DNA of 64,000 nt, taken from NCBI RefSeq assembly GCF_902859695.1, contig NZ_CADIJL010000005.1:1-64000 (forward strand), read 5' to 3'. Under the pieces are notes generated by a model. The model saw nothing but the letters and a program-made list of their open reading frames with translations. It did no database searches and was not told the DNA's origin. Source of the DNA: Achromobacter ruhlandii. GTDB lineage: Bacteria > Pseudomonadota > Gammaproteobacteria > Burkholderiales > Burkholderiaceae_B. The position numbers were made by a program, and so were the translations under genes. This document shows positions 7,742 to 18,162 of the stretch, in pieces (positions within the stretch are counted from its first letter, which is position 1; each line of letters opens with the position of its first letter).

Positions 7742-7871
7742 GGATTGATCAGGCCAGCGGCGGCACAATGGTTTCGAAGTCGGATTTGTCCGACGCCAGG
7801 CCACAAGCCCGGTTGCGCGACGATCCGTCCCCACGCGAGGCAATCCCGCCCCCGTGCGCCCCGGAGCCCTC

Positions 7872-9392
7872 ATGCCGATCACGCCCCCGCCAGCCCCCCA
7901 GCAGAATGCGGCGCACGCAGGCCGGTTCGATGACGACGCCTGGCGGCAGTGGCCCTTTGCGCTGTGGTGCCAGGGCTTCATGCAGGCCGAGCAGGCCTGG
8001 GACACGTTTGCCCGCGCCCTGCCCCTGGCCGACCCGCACCAGCGCGCGCTGGCGGCCTTCGCCGCGCGCCAGTGGCTGGAACCGCTCGCTCCCGACAACA
8101 ATCCCTATACCAATCCCCTGGTGTGGCGCCGGACGCTGGAAGAAAGCGGCGCCAACCTGCTGCGCGGCGCCTGCCACGCCTGGGAGGACGGCCTGCGCCA
8201 GTGGGCCGGGCTGCCGCCCGCCGGCGCCGAACACTTCCGCCCTGGCCACGAGGTTGCCGCCACCCCCGGCAAGGTAATTCTGCGCAATCACCTGGCCGAG
8301 CTGATCCAGTACCGGCCCGCGACCGGCCGGGTGCGGCCCGAGCCGATCCTCATCGTGCCGGCCTGGATCATGAAGTACTACGTGCTCGATCTGTCGCCCC
8401 ACAACTCGCTGATCCGCTATCTGGTCGGCCAGGGCTACACGGTGTTCTGCGTGTCATGGAAGAACCCCACGGCGGCCGATCGCGACCTGGGCCTGGAGGA
8501 TTACCTGCGCCTGGGCGTGCGCGAGCCTCTGGCGGCGATCGAGGCCATCATGCCCGGCGCCAGGGTACATGCGACGGGCTACTGCCTGGGCGGCACCCTG
8601 CTCGCCATGGCCGCCAGCGCCATGGCGCGCGACGGCGACCGCCGCCTGGCCAGCCTGAGCCTGCTGGCGGCGCAGACCGACTTCAGCGAACCCGGCGAGC
8701 TGGGCCTGTTCATCGATGCCTTCCAGGTTGCGCTGATGGAGGCCGAAATGACGGCGCTGGGCTATTTCCCGGCGCGCCAGATGAGCGGCGCGTTCCAACT
8801 GTTGCGCGCACGCCAGTTGGTGTGGTCGCGCATGACCAGCGAATACCTGCTGGGCCAGCGCCGCCCCATGACCGACCTGCAGGCCTGGAACGCCGACGCC
8901 ACCCGCATGCCCGCGCGCATGCACGGCCAGTACCTGCGCCACCTGTACCTGGACAACGACCTGGCCGCCGGCCGCTTCGCCGTGGATGGCCGACCGGTGC
9001 GACTGGCGGACCTGAGCCTGCCGATCTTCTGCGTCGGCACCGAGACGGACCATGTGGCGCCGTGGCGTTCGGTCTACAAGCTGCACGGCCTGTCGCCGGC
9101 CGCGCTGACGTTCGTGCTGACCAGCGGCGGCCACAACGCCGGCATCGTCAGCGAACCGGGCCATCCGCGGCGGCGCTTTCGCAGCCTGCTGCGCGCGGCG
9201 GGACAGCCCGCGCTGACCCCGGAGGCCTGGCTGGCGGCGGCCACGCCGCATGAAGGCTCGTGGTGGCCGCACTGGCGCGGCTGGCTCGACGCGCTGTCCG
9301 GCCAGCCGGTCCGCCCTCCCGCCCTGGGCGCCGCGCGCAAAGGCTATCCCGCGCTGGACGACGCGCCCGGCGCTTATGTGATGGAGAAATGA
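7872..9392 (+). CDS. phaC: Polyhydroxyalkanoate (PHB) synthase, class I-like
   Basis: A 506-residue cytoplasmic polymerase that joins 3-hydroxybutyryl-CoA units on the granule surface. The PHA-synthase N-terminal domain occupies about residues 25-190. The lipase-like box G-Y-C-L-G-G carries the nucleophile Cys238. The acid lies in GTETDHVAPW and the histidine in SGGHNAG. It is shorter at the N-terminus than typical class I synthases of nearly 600 residues. The ATG at 7872 (MPITPPP) is preferred over a GTG at 7854. Its stop region abuts the next gene without a gap. It is the first gene of a seven-gene operon ending in phaB; no thiolase (phaA) is present here. Confidence 0.92.
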   Translation: MPITPPPAPQQNAAHAGRFDDDAWRQWPFALWCQGFMQAEQAWDTFARALPLADPHQRALAAFAARQWLEPLAPDNNPYTNPLVWRRTLEESGANLLRGACHAWEDGLRQWAGLPPAGAEHFRPGHEVAATPGKVILRNHLAELIQYRPATGRVRPEPILIVPAWIMKYYVLDLSPHNSLIRYLVGQGYTVFCVSWKNPTAADRDLGLEDYLRLGVREPLAAIEAIMPGARVHATGYCLGGTLLAMAASAMARDGDRRLASLSLLAAQTDFSEPGELGLFIDAFQVALMEAEMTALGYFPARQMSGAFQLLRARQLVWSRMTSEYLLGQRRPMTDLQAWNADATRMPARMHGQYLRHLYLDNDLAAGRFAVDGRPVRLADLSLPIFCVGTETDHVAPWRSVYKLHGLSPAALTFVLTSGGHNAGIVSEPGHPRRRFRSLLRAAGQPALTPEAWLAAATPHEGSWWPHWRGWLDALSGQPVRPPALGAARKGYPALDDAPGAYVMEK

Positions 9393-9394
9393 GC

Positions 9395-10888
9395 ATGACC
9401 CGCCGCCCCCTTTCGCGATGGCGCGCCGCCCGGCTGGCGCCGGCCGCCCTGGCCGTGCTGCTGGCGCAGGGCTGCGTGTCGATGGCGCCACAATACGCGC
9501 GGCCCGCGGCGCCGGTGGCCGCCGCCTACCCCGACCAGGCCGCCACGCCCGGGGGCGCGGCGCTGAGCGCGGCCCGGGTCGACTGGCGCGGCTACTTCAC
9601 CGATCCCGTGCTGCAAGGGCTGATCGGCGACGCCCTGGCCCACAACCGCGACCTGCGCGTGGCCCTGCTGCGCGTCGAGGAAGCGCGCGCGCTCTATGGC
9701 ATTCAACGCGCCGACCAGTTTCCCACCATCGGCCTGCGCGCGGACGGCACCCGCGCCCGCACGCCGGGCGACCTGAACATCACCGGCCAGCCGCAAGTGG
9801 CCAGCCAATACCAGGCCGGCGTCGGCATGGCGGCATGGGAGCTGGACTTCTGGGGCCGCGTGCGCAGCCTCAAGGACGCCGCGCTGGAGAACTACCTGGC
9901 GTCCGACGCCGCCGCCGAAGCCGCCACGCTGACCCTGATCGCGCAGGTTGCCGACAGCTATCTGTCGCTGCGCGAACTGGATGAGCGACTGGCGCTGACG
10001 CGCGCGACGATCGCCTCGCGCGAGGAGTCGCTGCGCATATTCCGCCGGCGCTACGAAGTCGGCTCGATCTCGAAGCTGGACCTGACGCAGGTCGAGACGC
10101 TGTGGCAGCAGGCCCGGGCGCTGGGCGCCGATCTGGAACAGGCCCGCGCCACCCAGGCCCATGCGCTGGAGCTGCTGACCGGCCAGCCCCTGACGCTGCC
10201 GCTGCCGCGCGCCGGCCTGGACGACGACAGCGTCATGCGCGACCTGCCGGCGGGGCTGCCGTCGGACCTGCTGACCAACCGGCCCGACATCGTCGCCGCC
10301 GAACACCAGCTGCGCGCGGCCAACGCCAACATCGGCGCGGCCCGCGCCGCCTTCTTTCCGCGCATCACGCTGACCGGCGCATTCGGCACCGCCAGCGCCG
10401 AGCTGGATGGCCTGTTCGGCAGCGGCAGCCGCGCCTGGAATTTCGCGCCCAGCATTGACCTGCCGATCTTCGACGCCGGACGCCGCGGCGCCAATCTCGA
10501 CCTGGCCGAAGTCCGGCGCGATCAGGCCGTGGCCAGCTACGAGCGCGCCATCCAGGGCGCCTTCAAGGACGTTGCCGACGCCTTGTCGGCGCGCCGGTGG
10601 CTGGCCGAACAGGTCCAGGTATTGCGCGCCACCGTGGACGCGCAGGCCGACCGCGCGCGCCTGGCCAAGCTGCGCTACGACCACGGCGCCTCGCCCTATC
10701 TGGAAGTCCTGGACGCGCAGCGCGACCTGCTGGCCGCGCAGCAGACGCTGGTGCAGACCCGCCGCGCGCTGCTGTCTGCCCGCGTCGGCCTGTATGCCGC
10801 GCTGGGCGGCGGCACGCAGGCGCGCGCCGCCGCCCAGCCCGCGACCCCGCCTGGCCCCCTGCCGCTCAACACAGGATCCGCATCATGA
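9395..10888 (+). CDS. NodT/OprM-type outer-membrane efflux lipoprotein
   Basis: A 497-residue outer-membrane factor, the exit duct of a tripartite export pump. A lipoprotein signal with the lipobox near residues 20-23 (LAQGC) is followed by two OEP repeats (about 60-260 and 280-460). Motifs such as [22 protein letters not shown] and [10 protein letters not shown] are characteristic of the NodT family. A GGAG 8 bases upstream favours the ATG at 9395; an ATG at 9389 overlaps the phaC stop as ATGA. Its own stop overlaps the adaptor start. The downstream adaptor and ABC genes make up the remaining pump parts. Confidence 0.92.
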   Translation: MTRRPLSRWRAARLAPAALAVLLAQGCVSMAPQYARPAAPVAAAYPDQAATPGGAALSAARVDWRGYFTDPVLQGLIGDALAHNRDLRVALLRVEEARALYGIQRADQFPTIGLRADGTRARTPGDLNITGQPQVASQYQAGVGMAAWELDFWGRVRSLKDAALENYLASDAAAEAATLTLIAQVADSYLSLRELDERLALTRATIASREESLRIFRRRYEVGSISKLDLTQVETLWQQARALGADLEQARATQAHALELLTGQPLTLPLPRAGLDDDSVMRDLPAGLPSDLLTNRPDIVAAEHQLRAANANIGAARAAFFPRITLTGAFGTASAELDGLFGSGSRAWNFAPSIDLPIFDAGRRGANLDLAEVRRDQAVASYERAIQGAFKDVADALSARRWLAEQVQVLRATVDAQADRARLAKLRYDHGASPYLEVLDAQRDLLAAQQTLVQTRRALLSARVGLYAALGGGTQARAAAQPATPPGPLPLNTGSAS

Positions 10889-11952
10889 AGTTGCCCACCC
10901 GAAAACTGATTCCCCTGCTCGCGATCGTGGCCGTGGCGGCCGCCGGCTACTACGGCTGGCGCCTGCTGTCCGACACCGGCCCCGGCGCCGGCTTCGTCAG
11001 CGGCAATGGCCGCATCGAGGCCACCGAGGTCGACGTCGCCACCAAGCTGGCCGGACGGGTCCAGGACGTGCTGGTGGCCGAGGGCGATTTCGTCAGCGCC
11101 GGCCAGCCGCTGGCCCGCATGCAGATCGACACGCTGCAGGCCCAGCGCGAGGAAGCGCGCGCGCAGCACCAGCAGGCCATCAACAACGCCGCCAGCGCCA
11201 GCGCCCAGATCGCGCAGCGCGAGAGCGACAAGCTGGCGGCCGAGGCCGTGGTGGCGCAGCGCGAAAGCGAGCTGGACGCCGCGCGCCGACGCCTGGCGCG
11301 CTCCGAGACCCTGTCCAGGGAGGGCGCCTCGTCGATCCAGGAACTGGATGACGACCGCGCCCGCATGCGCAGCGCGCAGGCCGCCGTCAACGCCGCGCGC
11401 GCCCAGGTCAAGGCGGCGCAGGCGGCCATCGACGCCGCCAAGGCGGCGCAGGTGGGCGCCCAGTCGGCGGTCAACGCGGCGCTGGCCACCATCGCCCGCA
11501 TCGAGGCCGACATCGCCGACAGCGAACTGCGCGCCCCGCGCGACGGCCGGGTGCAGTACCGCGTGGCGCAGGCCGGCGAAGTGCTGGGCGCGGGCGGCAA
11601 GGTGCTGAACATGGTCGACCTGGCCGATGTCTACATGACCTTCTTCCTGCCGGAACAGGCGGCCGGCCGCGTCGCGCTGGGCCAGGACGTGCGCATCGTG
11701 CTGGACGCGGCGCCGCAGTATGTGATTCCCGCCAAGGTGTCGTTCGTGGCCAGCACCGCGCAGTTCACCCCCAAGACCGTCGAGACCGCCACCGAGCGCC
11801 AGAAGCTGATGTTCCGCGTCAAGGCGCAGATCGATCCCGAACTGCTGCGCCAGCACCTGCAACAGGTCAAGACCGGCCTGCCCGGCGTGGCCTGGCTGAA
11901 ACTGGATGCCGACGCGCAGTGGCCCGCCAACCTTGAAGTCAAGGTGCCGTGA
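10885..11952 (+). CDS. HlyD/YhiI-type periplasmic adaptor protein
   Basis: A 355-residue membrane-fusion protein with one N-terminal anchor helix (about 9-26). The first half of the lipoyl/barrel-sandwich domain ([17 protein letters not shown]) follows. A long Ala/Gln/Glu-rich coiled coil spans about 85-215, then the second lipoyl half ([13 protein letters not shown]) and a beta-barrel. It links the inner-membrane ABC permeases to the NodT duct. Its ATG overlaps the upstream stop as ATGA, with AGGA at good spacing, and its stop overlaps the next ATG. It corresponds to YhiI in the E. coli yhiI-rbbA-yhhJ unit. Confidence 0.9.
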   Translation: MKLPTRKLIPLLAIVAVAAAGYYGWRLLSDTGPGAGFVSGNGRIEATEVDVATKLAGRVQDVLVAEGDFVSAGQPLARMQIDTLQAQREEARAQHQQAINNAASASAQIAQRESDKLAAEAVVAQRESELDAARRRLARSETLSREGASSIQELDDDRARMRSAQAAVNAARAQVKAAQAAIDAAKAAQVGAQSAVNAALATIARIEADIADSELRAPRDGRVQYRVAQAGEVLGAGGKVLNMVDLADVYMTFFLPEQAAGRVALGQDVRIVLDAAPQYVIPAKVSFVASTAQFTPKTVETATERQKLMFRVKAQIDPELLRQHLQQVKTGLPGVAWLKLDADAQWPANLEVKVP

Positions 11953-14705
11953 TGGCCGCGACCACGACGGCCTCCCCCGCTCCGGTGGTCAAGCTGTCGG
12001 GGGTATCGCTGCGCTACGGCAAGACGCTGGCGCTGGACGCCATTTCGCTGGACATCCCCGCCGGCCGCATGGTCGGCCTGATCGGCCCGGACGGCGTGGG
12101 CAAGTCGAGCCTGCTGGCGCTGATCGCGGGATCGCGCGCGGTGCAGGAAGGCGCCGTCGAGGTGCTGGGCGGCGACATGGCCGACAAGCGCCACCGCGAT
12201 GACGTCTGCCCGCGCATCGCCTACATGCCGCAAGGCCTGGGCAAGAATCTCTACCCCACCCTGTCGGTGGAAGAGAACCTGCAATTCTTCGGCCGCCTGT
12301 TCGGCCATGGGGAGGCCGAGCGCCGCCGCCGCATCGACAGCCTGACGCGCAGCACTGGCATGGCCGCGTTCCTGTCGCGCCCGGCGGGCAAGCTGTCCGG
12401 CGGCATGAAGCAGAAGCTGGGCCTGTGCTGCGCGCTGATCCACGACCCCGACCTGTTGATCCTGGACGAACCCACCACCGGCGTCGACCCGCTGGCGCGG
12501 GCCCAGTTCTGGGACCTGATCAATCAGATCCGGCGCGAACGCCCGGGCATGAGCGTGATCGTCGCCACCGCCTACATGGACGAGGCGCAGCGCTTCGACT
12601 GGCTCATCGCCATGGACGACGGCCGGGTGCTGGCCACCGGCACGCCCGACGAACTGCGCCAGCGGACCGGGGCCGACTCGCTGGAGGCCGCCTTCATCGC
12701 GCTGCTGCCCGAAGAGAAGCGGCGCGGGCACAAGCCCGTCGAGATCACGCCGCTGGCGCTGGGCGATGACGCGCCCATCGCCATCGAGGCGCGCGACCTG
12801 ACCATGCGCTTCGGTGATTTCGTCGCCGTGGACCATGTCAACTTCCGCATCCGCAAGGGCGAGATCTTCGGCTTTCTGGGCTCCAACGGCTGCGGCAAGT
12901 CCACCACCATGAAGATGCTGACCGGCCTGTTGCCGGCCAGCGAAGGCCAGGCCTGGCTGTTCGGCGCCGAGGTCGATCCGCGCAACCTCGACACGCGCCG
13001 CCGGGTCGGCTACATGTCGCAGGCGTTTTCGTTGTACGGCGAGCTGACCGTGCGCCAGAACCTGGTGCTGCACGCGCGCCTGTTCCACGTGCCCGAAGCG
13101 GACATCCCCGGCCGCGTGGACGAAATGGTGGCGCGCTTCGAGTTGGGCGAAGCGCTGGACGATCTGCCCGAGAAGCTGCCGATGGGCGTGCGCCAGCGCC
13201 TGTCGCTGGCGGTGGCCATGGTGCACAAGCCCGAGCTGCTGATCCTGGACGAGCCGACCTCGGGCGTGGACCCGGTGGCGCGCGACAACTTCTGGCGCCT
13301 GCTGATCGCACTGGCGCGGCAGGACCAGGTCACCATCTTCATCTCGACCCATTTCATGAACGAGGCGCAGCGCTGCGACCGCATGTCGCTGATGCACGCC
13401 GGCAAGGTACTGGTGAGCGCCGCCCCCGACGAAATCACCCGCATGCGCGGCGCGAAGACGCTGGAGGAAGCCTTCATCGCCTACCTGATCGACGCGGGCG
13501 CGGGCACGGCGCCCGACGCGTCGCCGGCAATCGAACCGGCGCCCGTCGCGCCAGTACCGGAACCGGTGCACGCGCCGCGCGGCTTCAGCCTGCAGCGCAT
13601 GTTCAGCTACATGTGGCGCGAGGCGCTGGAACTGCGCCGCGATCCGGTGCGCGCCACGCTGGCGCTGGCCGGCTCGCTGCTGCTGATGTTCGTGATCGGC
13701 TTTGGCATCAGCCTGGACGTGGAAGACCTGCGCTACGCGGTGATGGACCGCGACCAGACCGCGCTGAGCCAGAACTACAGCCTGAACCTGGCCGGCTCGC
13801 GCTACTTCATCGAGCAGCCGCCGATCACCAGCTACCAGGACATGGATGCCCGCATGCGCAGCGGCGAACTGTCGCTGGCGATCGAGATTCCGCAGGGTTT
13901 CGCGCGCGACGCCGCGCGCGGCCGCGATGCCCAGATCGGCGTCTGGATCGACGGCGCCATGCCGCAGCGCGCCGAGACCATCCGCGGCTATGTGCTGGGC
14001 ATGCACCAGGGCTGGCTGCAGCAGCAGGCGCGCGAACGGCTGGGGGCCGGCGCCACGCAGCAGGTCGGCATCGAGACGCGCTTTCGCTACAACCCCGACG
14101 TGCGCAGCCTGCCGGCCATGGTGCCAGCCGTGATCCCGCTGCTGTTGCTGATGATGCCGGCCATGCTGACCGCGCTGGCGGTGGTGCGCGAAAAGGAGCT
14201 GGGTTCGATCATCAACCTGTACGTCACGCCGGTGACGCGGCTGGAATTCCTGCTGGGCAAGCAGGCGCCCTACGTGGCGCTGGCGATGCTGAACTTCCTG
14301 CTGATGACGCTGCTGGCGGTGACGCTGTTCGGCGTGCCGATCACCGGCAGCTTCCTCACGCTGCTGGCGGCCGCGCTGATCTACAACGTGGTGGCCACCG
14401 CCATCGGCCTGCTGGCCTCGACCTTCACCCGCAGCCAGATCGCGGCGCTGTTCTTTACCATGATCGGCACGCTGGTGCCGGCGGTGCAGTTCGCCGGCCT
14501 GCTCAACCCGGTGTCGTCGCTGGAAGGCGGCGGCAAGCTGATCGGCCAGGTCTACCCCGCCACCCACATGCTCACCATCAGCCGCGGCGTGTTCAGCAAG
14601 GCGCTGGATTTCTCCAACCTGCAGGGGTCGTTCTGGCCCCTGATCGTCGCGATCCCCGTGATCCTGGGCGCGTCGGTGCTGCTTCTGAGAAAGCAGGAGA
14701 CCTGA
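11952..14705 (+). CDS. rbbA: RbbA-type ABC ATPase-permease fusion
   Basis: A 917-residue inner-membrane protein made of two ABC ATPase domains fused to an ABC-2 permease. Domain 1 (about 12-245) has Walker [10 protein letters not shown], signature LSGGMKQK and Walker [11 protein letters not shown]. Domain 2 (about 280-510) has [10 protein letters not shown] and [10 protein letters not shown], but a degenerate signature LPMGVRQR, as is usual in RbbA. The permease begins near residue 555, with one helix before a large periplasmic loop and several helices from about 720. E. coli RbbA is described as ribosome-associated, but its gene neighbourhood suggests export. The ATG at 11952 shares one base with the adaptor stop; a GTG at 11949 is also possible. 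Confidence 0.9.
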   Translation: MAATTTASPAPVVKLSGVSLRYGKTLALDAISLDIPAGRMVGLIGPDGVGKSSLLALIAGSRAVQEGAVEVLGGDMADKRHRDDVCPRIAYMPQGLGKNLYPTLSVEENLQFFGRLFGHGEAERRRRIDSLTRSTGMAAFLSRPAGKLSGGMKQKLGLCCALIHDPDLLILDEPTTGVDPLARAQFWDLINQIRRERPGMSVIVATAYMDEAQRFDWLIAMDDGRVLATGTPDELRQRTGADSLEAAFIALLPEEKRRGHKPVEITPLALGDDAPIAIEARDLTMRFGDFVAVDHVNFRIRKGEIFGFLGSNGCGKSTTMKMLTGLLPASEGQAWLFGAEVDPRNLDTRRRVGYMSQAFSLYGELTVRQNLVLHARLFHVPEADIPGRVDEMVARFELGEALDDLPEKLPMGVRQRLSLAVAMVHKPELLILDEPTSGVDPVARDNFWRLLIALARQDQVTIFISTHFMNEAQRCDRMSLMHAGKVLVSAAPDEITRMRGAKTLEEAFIAYLIDAGAGTAPDASPAIEPAPVAPVPEPVHAPRGFSLQRMFSYMWREALELRRDPVRATLALAGSLLLMFVIGFGISLDVEDLRYAVMDRDQTALSQNYSLNLAGSRYFIEQPPITSYQDMDARMRSGELSLAIEIPQGFARDAARGRDAQIGVWIDGAMPQRAETIRGYVLGMHQGWLQQQARERLGAGATQQVGIETRFRYNPDVRSLPAMVPAVIPLLLLMMPAMLTALAVVREKELGSIINLYVTPVTRLEFLLGKQAPYVALAMLNFLLMTLLAVTLFGVPITGSFLTLLAAALIYNVVATAIGLLASTFTRSQIAALFFTMIGTLVPAVQFAGLLNPVSSLEGGGKLIGQVYPATHMLTISRGVFSKALDFSNLQGSFWPLIVAIPVILGASVLLLRKQET

Positions 14706-14708
14706 ACC

Positions 14709-15836
14709 ATGCCGCGACATGCCGCCAATATTTTCCGCCTGGGCGTCAAGGAACTGTGGAGCCTGGCGCGCGATCCCATGATGCTGGCGCTGATCTTCGT
14801 GTCGTTCACGCTGATGATCTACACGGCCGCCACCGCCGTGCCCGAGTCGCTGCACAACGCGGCCATCGCGGTCGTGGACGAGGACGTCTCGCCGCTGTCC
14901 GCGCGCATCACCTCGGCGTTCTACCCGCCGCACTTCACGCGACCGGCGATGGTCACCTCGGCCGAGGCCGACGCCGGCATGGACGCCGGGCGCTACACCT
15001 TCGTGGTCAACGTGCCGCCGAACTTCCAGCGCGACGTGCTGGCCGGCAGGCCGGCCGAGATCCAGTTGAACGTGGACGCCACCCGCATGAGCCAGGCGTT
15101 CACCGGCAGCAGTTACATCCAGCAGATCATTACCGACGAGATCAACGAATTCGTCAAGCGCTACCGCAAGCCGACCGAGCTGCCGGTGGACCTGGCGGTG
15201 CGCATGCGCTTCAACCCCAACCTGACACAGGCCTGGTTCGGCAGCCTGATGGAGATCATCAACAACGTCACGATGCTGTCCATCATCCTGACCGGCGCGG
15301 CGCTGATCCGCGAGCGCGAGCATGGCACCATCGAGCACCTGCTGGTCATGCCGGTTACGCCGACCGAGATCATGCTGGCGAAAGTCTGGTCCATGGGGCT
15401 GGTCGTCCTGGTGTCGGCTGCGCTATCGTTGACATTCGTCGTGCGTGGCCTGCTGCAGGTGCCGGTCGAGGGATCGGTGGCGCTGTTCCTGGCCGGGGTG
15501 GCGCTGCACCTGTTCGCGACCACCTCCATGGGCATCTTCATGGCCACCCTCGCGCGCAGCATGCCGCAATTCGGCATGCTGCTGGTGCTGGTGCTGCTGC
15601 CGCTGCAGATGCTGTCCGGCGGCACCACGCCGCGCGAGAGCATGCCGGACTTCGTGCAGAACATCATGCTGGCCGCGCCCACCACCCATTTCGTGGAACT
15701 CGGCCAGGCAATTCTCTTTCGTGGCGCCGGCCTTGGCGTCGTATGGCAACCGTTCCTGGCGCTGGCGCTGATCGGCAGCGTCCTGTTCGCCTTCTCGTTG
15801 ACCCGTTTCCGCAAGACCCTCAGCCAGATGGCGTGA
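14709..15836 (+). CDS. yhhJ: YhhJ-type ABC-2 permease
   Basis: A 375-residue inner-membrane permease with one N-terminal helix (about 25-45), a large extracytoplasmic loop and five or six C-terminal helices (about 185-370). The loop-helix motif REREHGTIEHLLVMPVTP is a hallmark of ABC-2 exporters. It starts three bases after the RbbA stop and should form a heterodimer with the RbbA permease half. Together with the adaptor and NodT duct it gives a complete pump of unknown substrate embedded in the PHB operon. Confidence 0.9.
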   Translation: MPRHAANIFRLGVKELWSLARDPMMLALIFVSFTLMIYTAATAVPESLHNAAIAVVDEDVSPLSARITSAFYPPHFTRPAMVTSAEADAGMDAGRYTFVVNVPPNFQRDVLAGRPAEIQLNVDATRMSQAFTGSSYIQQIITDEINEFVKRYRKPTELPVDLAVRMRFNPNLTQAWFGSLMEIINNVTMLSIILTGAALIREREHGTIEHLLVMPVTPTEIMLAKVWSMGLVVLVSAALSLTFVVRGLLQVPVEGSVALFLAGVALHLFATTSMGIFMATLARSMPQFGMLLVLVLLPLQMLSGGTTPRESMPDFVQNIMLAAPTTHFVELGQAILFRGAGLGVVWQPFLALALIGSVLFAFSLTRFRKTLSQMA

Positions 15837-15883
15837 GGCCTGTGCATTCGTTGCCCCTTACCACTCTTTTAAAAGGACGCATC

Positions 15884-16354
15884 ATGAAGAAGACCACCGC
15901 TTCCACGCCCCAGGACCTCGCTGGCGCCAATGCCGCCTACTGCCAGCGCCTGGGCGAACTGGCGCGCGAAAGCCAGCAGCGCTGGCTGCAGCTGGGCCAG
16001 CGCCTGGCCAGCGACGGCACCGGCCAGTACCTGTCGACCCTGGCGCCGCTCAAGCTTGACGGCAACTGGCAGAACATCGCGCCCGCGCTGGGCGAGGTCA
16101 CGCGCAAGCAATGGCAGTGTCAACTCGAGGCCAGCCAGGCCATCACCCACGCCGCGCTGGAAGACCAGGCGGCGCTGGCCGCGGGCGTCAGCGAGGCGGT
16201 GAGCGGCTGGCTGCGCAACGCCTCGGCCGCGGCCAGCGGCGGCCTGGCGGAGTCGCCGCTGACGCGCATGTGGTCGTCGTATTGCGACCAGATGACCTCG
16301 GCCTGCTCGGCCATGCGGGAAGCCAGCCAGTTCGGAGCGCGCCATGGCGAATAA
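15884..16354 (+). CDS. Phasin-like granule-associated protein
   Basis: A 156-residue, Ala/Gln/Ser-rich, almost wholly helical protein without membrane segments or a signal peptide. Composition, length and position between a PHA synthase and phaB fit the phasin family, proteins that coat PHB granules and limit their coalescence. The repeated amphipathic pattern (LGELARESQQRWLQLGQRLA) supports this. A clear AAAAGGA lies upstream of the ATG at 15884. The last 11 bases overlap phaB. I assign it by context and composition rather than a diagnostic motif. Confidence 0.7.
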   Translation: MKKTTASTPQDLAGANAAYCQRLGELARESQQRWLQLGQRLASDGTGQYLSTLAPLKLDGNWQNIAPALGEVTRKQWQCQLEASQAITHAALEDQAALAAGVSEAVSGWLRNASAAASGGLAESPLTRMWSSYCDQMTSACSAMREASQFGARHGE

Positions 16355-17090
16355 ACGCACCGCGCTCGTGACTGGCGGCACCGGCTGCCTGGGACGCGCC
16401 ATCGCCCGGGCCCTGCTCGACGCCGGCCATGACGTCATCGTTACCTGCCACTCCAACGAGGCGGCCACGCGCGAATGGCTCGACGAGGAGGCGGCCGCCG
16501 GCCGCCGCTACGACATGGCCAAGGTCGACGTGGCCGACTACGACTCGTGCCAGGCGTTGGCCCAGCGCCTGGCGGACGAGGGCCGCCAGATCGACATCCT
16601 GGTCAACAACGCCGGCATCACCCGCGACGCCAGCCTGCGCAAGATGAGCTACGCGGACTGGAACGACGTGCTGCGCAGCAATCTCGATTCGATGTTCAAC
16701 ATGACGCAACCGCTGTGCGGGCCGATGGCCGACCGCGGCTGGGGACGCATCGTCAACATCTCGTCGGTGAATGGCTCCAAGGGTGCCTTCGGGCAGACCA
16801 ACTACGCCGCGTCCAAGGCCGGCATCCACGGCTTCACCAAATCGCTGGCGCTGGAACTGGCCAGGAAGGGCGTCACGGTCAACACGGTGTCGCCGGGCTA
16901 CCTGGCCACGCGCATGGTCGAGGCCGTGCCGGAAGACGTGCTCAAGGAGAAGATCCTGCCGCAGATTCCGCTGGGCCGGCTGGGCCAGCCCGACGAAATC
17001 GCCGCGCTGGTGGCGTTCATCTGCAGCGATGCGGCGGCGTTCATGACGGGAAGCAATGTCGCCATGAACGGCGGACAGCACATGTATTGA
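16344..17090 (+). CDS. phaB: Acetoacetyl-CoA reductase (short-chain dehydrogenase)
   Basis: A 248-residue SDR that reduces acetoacetyl-CoA to (R)-3-hydroxybutyryl-CoA, the monomer for PhaC. It has the nucleotide-binding TGGTGCLG near residues 10-17, NNAG, the catalytic Ser of NISSVNG, and YAASK with catalytic Tyr and Lys. The C-terminal segment NGGQHMY matches PhaB enzymes. It overlaps the phasin-like gene by 11 bases and closes the operon. The phaC/phasin neighbours make PhaB much more likely than FabG, to which the fold alone would also fit. Confidence 0.92.
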   Translation: MANKRTALVTGGTGCLGRAIARALLDAGHDVIVTCHSNEAATREWLDEEAAAGRRYDMAKVDVADYDSCQALAQRLADEGRQIDILVNNAGITRDASLRKMSYADWNDVLRSNLDSMFNMTQPLCGPMADRGWGRIVNISSVNGSKGAFGQTNYAASKAGIHGFTKSLALELARKGVTVNTVSPGYLATRMVEAVPEDVLKEKILPQIPLGRLGQPDEIAALVAFICSDAAAFMTGSNVAMNGGQHMY

Positions 17091-17122
17091 AGCGGATCGC
17101 GCGCTGCGGCGCCGCCGGCGGT

Positions 17123-18019
17123 TCAGGCCACCGGCGGCGCCAGTTCCTCGACCAGGAAGTCCACCAGCGCCCGCACTTTCGCCACCATATGGCGCCGCGA
17201 CGGATACACCACGTACACGTCCGTCTCCACCGGCGTCCAATCAGTCAGCACCTGGCGCAAGGCGCCGATCTCCAGGTCGGCCTGCACGTAGACCCGCGGC
17301 ACCAGGCTCACGCCCAGGCCGGCGCGCAACGCGTCGCGCACCGCCAGGCTGGAATTGACCTTGTAGCGCCCGCGCACCTGCACGCGTTCGACCTGGCCGG
17401 CGCGCTGGAAGGTCCATTCGTCGGCATGCCCCGACAGGGTGAAGCGCACGCATTCCAGGCGTCTCAGGTCGGCGGGCGCCTGTGGCTCGCCATGTTGGCG
17501 CAGGTAGGCCGGCGCGCCGCACAGCACATGCTCCAGCGTCATCAGCTTGCGCGCCACCAGGCTGGATTCCTCCAGCCTGTCGCTGCCGCGGATGGCCACG
17601 TCGAAGCCTTCCCGGATCAGGTCGATGCGGCGATCCTCCAGGTGCAGGTCCAGCGACAGACGCGGATGGCGCGCCAGGAAACGCGGCATGGCGGTCGCCA
17701 GCAGCGTCAGGCTCAGGGACATGGGCGCGCTGACCCGCAGCGTGCCAGTGGGTTCCTGCTGCAGCGGCCCCATCGACATGTCGGCATCGTGCAGGTCATC
17801 GAGGATGCGCGCGACCTGCTCGTAGTACTGCCGCCCCGCCTCGGTCAGGCTCATGCGGCGGGTGGTACGGTTCAGCAGGCGCACCGCCACATGCGCCTCC
17901 AGTTCGGCGATGTTCTTGCTGACGGCGGCGGGCGACAGCCCGAGCTGGCGCGAGGCCGCGGCGAAGCCGCCTTGCTCGACCACTTGGCGAAAGACCTTGA
18001 GCGCGGTGAGGTGGTCCAT
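17123..18019 (-). CDS. LysR-family regulator, divergent from a DMT transporter
   Basis: A 298-residue LysR-type protein. The winged HTH occupies residues 1-60 (FAAASRQLGLSPAAVSKNIAELE) and the periplasmic-binding-like effector domain about 90-295. The RTTRR-MSLTEAG segment is typical of the large CrgA/DsdC-like LysR subgroup common in Burkholderiales. It is transcribed away from the EamA transporter at 18163, which is its likely target. It is convergent with phaB. The inducer is unknown. Confidence 0.9.
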   Translation of the reverse strand: MDHLTALKVFRQVVEQGGFAAASRQLGLSPAAVSKNIAELEAHVAVRLLNRTTRRMSLTEAGRQYYEQVARILDDLHDADMSMGPLQQEPTGTLRVSAPMSLSLTLLATAMPRFLARHPRLSLDLHLEDRRIDLIREGFDVAIRGSDRLEESSLVARKLMTLEHVLCGAPAYLRQHGEPQAPADLRRLECVRFTLSGHADEWTFQRAGQVERVQVRGRYKVNSSLAVRDALRAGLGVSLVPRVYVQADLEIGALRQVLTDWTPVETDVYVVYPSRRHMVAKVRALVDFLVEELAPPVA

Positions 18020-18162
18020 GAACGGGCCGCTTATTGTTTACCAGCAGTGAATGATGTCACCATCAGAATGGATATTATCGTATCGACGCTAATCAATTAG
18101 CCTGTCGGTTTCGAAGTCGTCGGCCGGCCATCGTGGCGACCGACGGCCGCCAGGAACCCGCA

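Noticed and set aside
11631-15338. A 1235-codon open frame on the minus strand across the RbbA and YhhJ genes
   Set aside because: Its translation is Gln/His/Arg/Gly-rich low-complexity, typical of the antisense of high-GC coding DNA. The plus strand holds well-conserved ABC proteins.
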